Shown here in pieces: positions 61,495 through 64,000 of a stretch of DNA of 64,000 bases. Below the pieces are notes generated by a model that did no database searches, had not been told where the DNA came from, and saw only the letters and a program-made list of their open reading frames with translations. Both the position numbers and the translations under genes were made by a program. The number at the start of each line of letters is the position of its first letter. The first letter of the stretch is position 1. This stretch comes from Hankyongella ginsenosidimutans (GTDB taxonomy: Bacteria; Pseudomonadota; Alphaproteobacteria; Sphingomonadales; Sphingomonadaceae): assembly GCF_005144965.1 (NCBI RefSeq), contig NZ_CP039704.1:806001-870000 (forward strand), in the 5' to 3' direction.

Positions 61495-62797
61495 ATGGAT
61501 GACCTGAATGTCATCGATCAGTTCATGGAGGCCTTCGCCTCCTACATCGACAGCGGGTTCGGCCTGTTGGGCGGTGACGTCGGTTTCCTGACCACGATCC
61601 TGATCGGCATCGACATCACGCTCGCCGGGCTGTTCTGGGCGCTCGGCGGCGAAGACGACGTCATCGCCAAGTTCCTCAAAAGATCCTCTATGTCGGCGTC
61701 TTCGCCCTGATCCTCAACAGCTTCTCGACACTGTCCGATATCATCTTTCGCAGCTTCGCCGGCCTCGGCCTCACCGCAGGGGCAGCGCGATTACGGCTGA
61801 CGATTTATTGCGACCCGGCAAGCTGGCCGGGACCGGCTTCGAGGCAGCATGGCCGCTCCTCGAGCAGGCGAAGGAGTTGGTTGGCCCGATCGCCTTCTTC
61901 GACAATTTCATCGAGATCGCCGTGCTGGTGATCGCCTGGGTCGTCGTCATCGCCGCCTTTTTCATCCTCGCGATCCAGCTTTTCATCACAATCCTCGAAT
62001 TCAAGCTTACTTCGCTCGCCGGCTTCGTGCTCGTGCCCTTTGCGCTGTGGAACCGCACGTCGTTCCTCGCCGAACGGGTGCTCGGGAACGTCGTCAGTTC
62101 GGGCATCAAGGTCATGGTGCTCGCGGTCATCGTCGGCATCGGCTCTAACTATTTCGCCGACTTCACCAGTGCGATCACCGGCGACGAGGTGTCGATCGAA
62201 CAGGCCGTGTCGCTGATGCTCGCGAGCCTCGCGATCTTTGGCCTCTCCATCTTCGGCCCGGGAATCGCATCCGGCCTCGTCGCCGGCGCGCCGCAGCTCG
62301 GCGCCGGATCGGTGATCGCCACTACCGTGCTTGCCGGCGGAGGTCTTGCGATGGCAGGCGCTGGCGCCGTCGGCGCGGCACGCGGTCTCGCGGGGCCGGT
62401 CTCGGCGCGATCCGCGCCGGTACATCGATGGGGTCTGCCGCATCCACTGCCTACAAGCTCGGGCAGGAAACCTCGGGCTCGACCAGCGTCGGCGCGGGCC
62501 TCGGCGGCGTTGCGACCGCCATGCGCGGCGCGGCTGCCAACCGGATGAGCGGCGGTCTCGGCGTTAGCGCTGCCGCCGATCGTGGGCAGCGCGCCGCATG
62601 GGAAGCAGGAAGCACCCGTGCCGGCGGCGCCGCCCGCAGCCGCGCCGATAGGCGCAGCTGAAGGAACACCCGCCTGGGCGCAGAAGCTTCATGCCAGCCA
62701 GAATGCTCGCCACCGCCGCCAGATGGCGATCCACGCAATCCAGGGCGGCGACCGCGGCGGCGCTGGCGCCACTCCAGACATCAAGGAAAGGGACTGA
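61495..62797 (+). CDS. trbL: Conjugal transfer membrane protein TrbL, frameshifted
   Basis: About 434 residues of the VirB6/TrbL family. Membrane segments include TTILIGIDITLAGLFWALGG, VGVFALILNSFSTLSDI, IEIAVLVIAWVVVIAAFFIL, VVSSGIKVMVLAVIVGIGSN and LMLASLAIFGLSIFGPGIA. A Gly/Ala-rich cytoplasmic tail follows (MGSAASTAYKLGQETSGSTS) and the end is GATPDIKERD. Changes lie near 61680, 61790, 62400 and 62640. It follows trbJ in the same frame. It forms part of the inner-membrane channel. Confidence 0.92.
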
Positions 62798-62800
62798 GCG

Positions 62801-63640
62801 ATGAAATTTCGACGCGCATTGCAGCGCTATGGGCGAACGCCCGAACCCGAGACACCCTACCAACGAGCGGGCCAGCTTTGGGATGAGCGTATCGGCTCGG
62901 CTCGCGCACAGGCGAAGAACTGGCGGCTGATGGCCTTCGGCGGCCTGTTCCTGACCACTGGTCTGTCGGGCGCGCTGGTCTGGCAATCGATGCAAAGCCG
63001 CGTCGTGCCCTATGTGGTCGAGGTCGATGCACTCGGGCAAGCACAGGCCGTCGCGCCTGCCGCCAAGGACTATCGGCCGACCGATCCGCAGATCGCATGG
63101 TTCCTCGGCCGGTTCATCACCGGCGTTCGAGCGCGCTCGCTCGATCCGGTATTGATGCGTGAAAACTGGCTATCAGCCTATGATTTCGCGACCGAACGTG
63201 CGTCACTGTTCCTCGGCGAATATGCCCGCACCTCCAATCCGTTCGCCGATGTCGGGCGCAAGACGGTTTCGGTGCAGGTGACGAGCGTCGTCCGCGCGTC
63301 GGATACGAGCTTCCAGGTCAAATGGACCGAGCAGCAATATGAGCGGGAAGCCTCGCCAGCACGTCACGCTGGACGGCGATGCTCACGGTGAAGATCAAGC
63401 CGCCGCGCTTGGCCGATGTGCTCCGAAAAACCCGCTCGGTCTCTATGTTGACGCGATCGACTGGAGCCGCGAACTGGAAACGCCTCAGGACCGGCCGCCT
63501 TCGCCGCAACCATCGGCCGTGCCCGATCCCGCACAATCACTCCCGGTCGCGCCGCCCACCGACATTCCGCTGGGCTCGCCGCTCGATCCGACCCTTGCTC
63601 AACCCGCAGCCGCACCATCCCCGAAAGGACCGACCAATGA
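62801..63640 (+). CDS. trbF: Conjugal transfer protein TrbF (VirB8-like), frameshifted
   Basis: About 280 residues. A cytoplasmic start (RALQRYGRTPEPETPYQRAG) leads to one membrane helix (LMAFGGLFLTTGLSGALVW). The VirB8-like periplasmic domain follows (PYVVEVDALGQAQAVAPAA, PQIAWFLGRFITGVRARSLD, SVQVTSVVRASDTSFQVKW). A shift near 63345 joins AMLTVKIKPPRLADVLRKNP and GLYVDAIDWSREL. The end is a Pro-rich tail. Stop overlaps the trbG ATG (ATGA). Confidence 0.92.
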
Positions 63641-64000
63641 TCCGTGCCCTCATCCTGGCGGCGAGCGCGATGGCGCTTGCCATGGGCGTCGCTGCGCAGA
63701 GCCGCGAACCCGCGTCACCCACCGCGCGCGTCACTGCCGCCAACCGGGCGGCACTGCGCGAGCCGTCGAGCGCGGGATATATATATGCCGTCCAGGTCTA
63801 TCCCTGGGCGGAAGGCGTGCTCTACCGGCTCTATGCCGCGCCCGAGCGCATCACCGACATTGCCTTGCAGCCGGGCGAAACGATTGTGTCCGTCGCCGCC
63901 GGCGACACCGTGCGCTGGACTGTCGGCGATACCACCAGCGGCATCGGCGAAAGCAAGCGCGTGCACATCCTCGTCAAGCCGTTTTCGGCGGGCCTACGCA
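63637..64000 (+). CDS. trbG: Conjugal transfer protein TrbG (VirB9-like), cut by window end
   Basis: The first 121 residues are present. A signal peptide (LILAASAMALAMGVAAQSR) precedes the VirB9-like start (GYIYAVQVYPWAEGVLYRLY, ITDIALQPGETIVSVAAGD, TVRWTVGDTTSGIGESKRVH). GAAAGGA lies 9 bp upstream. It would be the periplasmic or outer-membrane-ring part of the channel. trbI is expected next, outside the window. Confidence 0.92.
   Translation, partial: MIRALILAASAMALAMGVAAQSREPASPTARVTAANRAALREPSSAGYIYAVQVYPWAEGVLYRLYAAPERITDIALQPGETIVSVAAGDTVRWTVGDTTSGIGESKRVHILVKPFSAGLR

Larger units (their letters stand above)
16247..64000 (+). mobile_element. Integrative and conjugative element, left end at tRNA-Met; right end not in window
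   Basis: The following support an ICE: a P4-type integrase immediately after a tRNA 3' end, a VirD2/DUF3363 relaxase, a VirD4-type coupling protein (TraG), a trb mating-pair gene set, TraF, a lytic transglycosylase, and ArdC- and ParB-like genes. Cargo is catabolic genes next to the integrase and an accessory block between relaxase and traG. Chromosomal housekeeping genes stop at the tRNA. The exact left boundary within the tRNA needs the matching repeat at the right end, which is beyond base 64000. An alternative is an integrated plasmid or two nested islands. Confidence 0.82.

Overview
The window reads as chromosome of a GC-rich, flagellated alphaproteobacterium, most likely a sphingomonad. 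The flagellar genes are in the fliF-fliG-fliH-fliN-flbD-flhA order known from Caulobacter and relatives, with a CtrA-antagonist gene (sciP) beside them. TonB-dependent receptors are frequent and the conjugation genes are of the kind common in sphingomonads. These points set the class firmly; the order is inference.

Layout. Bases 1-12.0 kb (minus strand) hold flagellar genes: flhA (cut by the window edge), flbD, a MotA/ExbB-family gene, fliN, fliH, fliG, fliF, then sciP, flgE, flgD and fliK. fliK has a good sigma-54 promoter, the kind FlbD would activate. mnmA and a PA14-containing GH3 glycosidase follow. A tRNA-Met(CAU) at 16.17-16.25 kb is followed directly by a P4-type tyrosine integrase. 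From there to the right edge I read one integrative and conjugative element (ICE) inserted at the tRNA 3' end; its right end lies outside the window.

The ICE has three parts. (1) Catabolic cargo at 18.1-34.9 kb: two TonB receptors, aldehyde dehydrogenase, GMC alcohol oxidoreductase, acyl-CoA ligase, enoyl-CoA hydratase, SCP2-type thiolase, acyl-CoA dehydrogenase, a multifunctional-enzyme-type SDR, a LysR regulator and a CaiB-type racemase/CoA-transferase. Together they could take up a (perhaps methyl-branched) alcohol, oxidise it to the acyl-CoA and beta-oxidise it. Four copies of a 32-bp DNA motif with identical spacing precede the main units and are probably the LysR operator. (2) Control and maintenance at 35.3-48.7 kb: XRE, LuxR, LuxI, a PhyH dioxygenase, an HTH protein, TraF, a lytic transglycosylase, ArdC-like, DUF2958, ParB-like, DUF736, small proteins and a VirD2/DUF3363 relaxase with a possible oriT. 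(3) Transfer genes at 54.3-64 kb: traG, a CopG-like gene, trbB, C, D, E, J, L, F and G (cut).

Between relaxase and traG (48.7-54.0 kb) lies a dense accessory block, the best candidate here for an undescribed system. One strand has an RHH-like gene, a MazG-domain gene and a uracil-DNA-glycosylase-family gene. The other has a five-gene operon: carrier-protein-like, XRE, an ImmA-type metallopeptidase fused to a chagasin-type cysteine-protease inhibitor, a papain-like cysteine peptidase, and a divergent thymidylate-synthase-fold protein.

Most long genes, including essential flagellar and conjugation genes, carry one or more single-base frameshifts. Those I checked at base level are mostly in short G or C runs. 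I read this as residual consensus error, so gene coordinates below span the whole reconstructed gene across such breaks.
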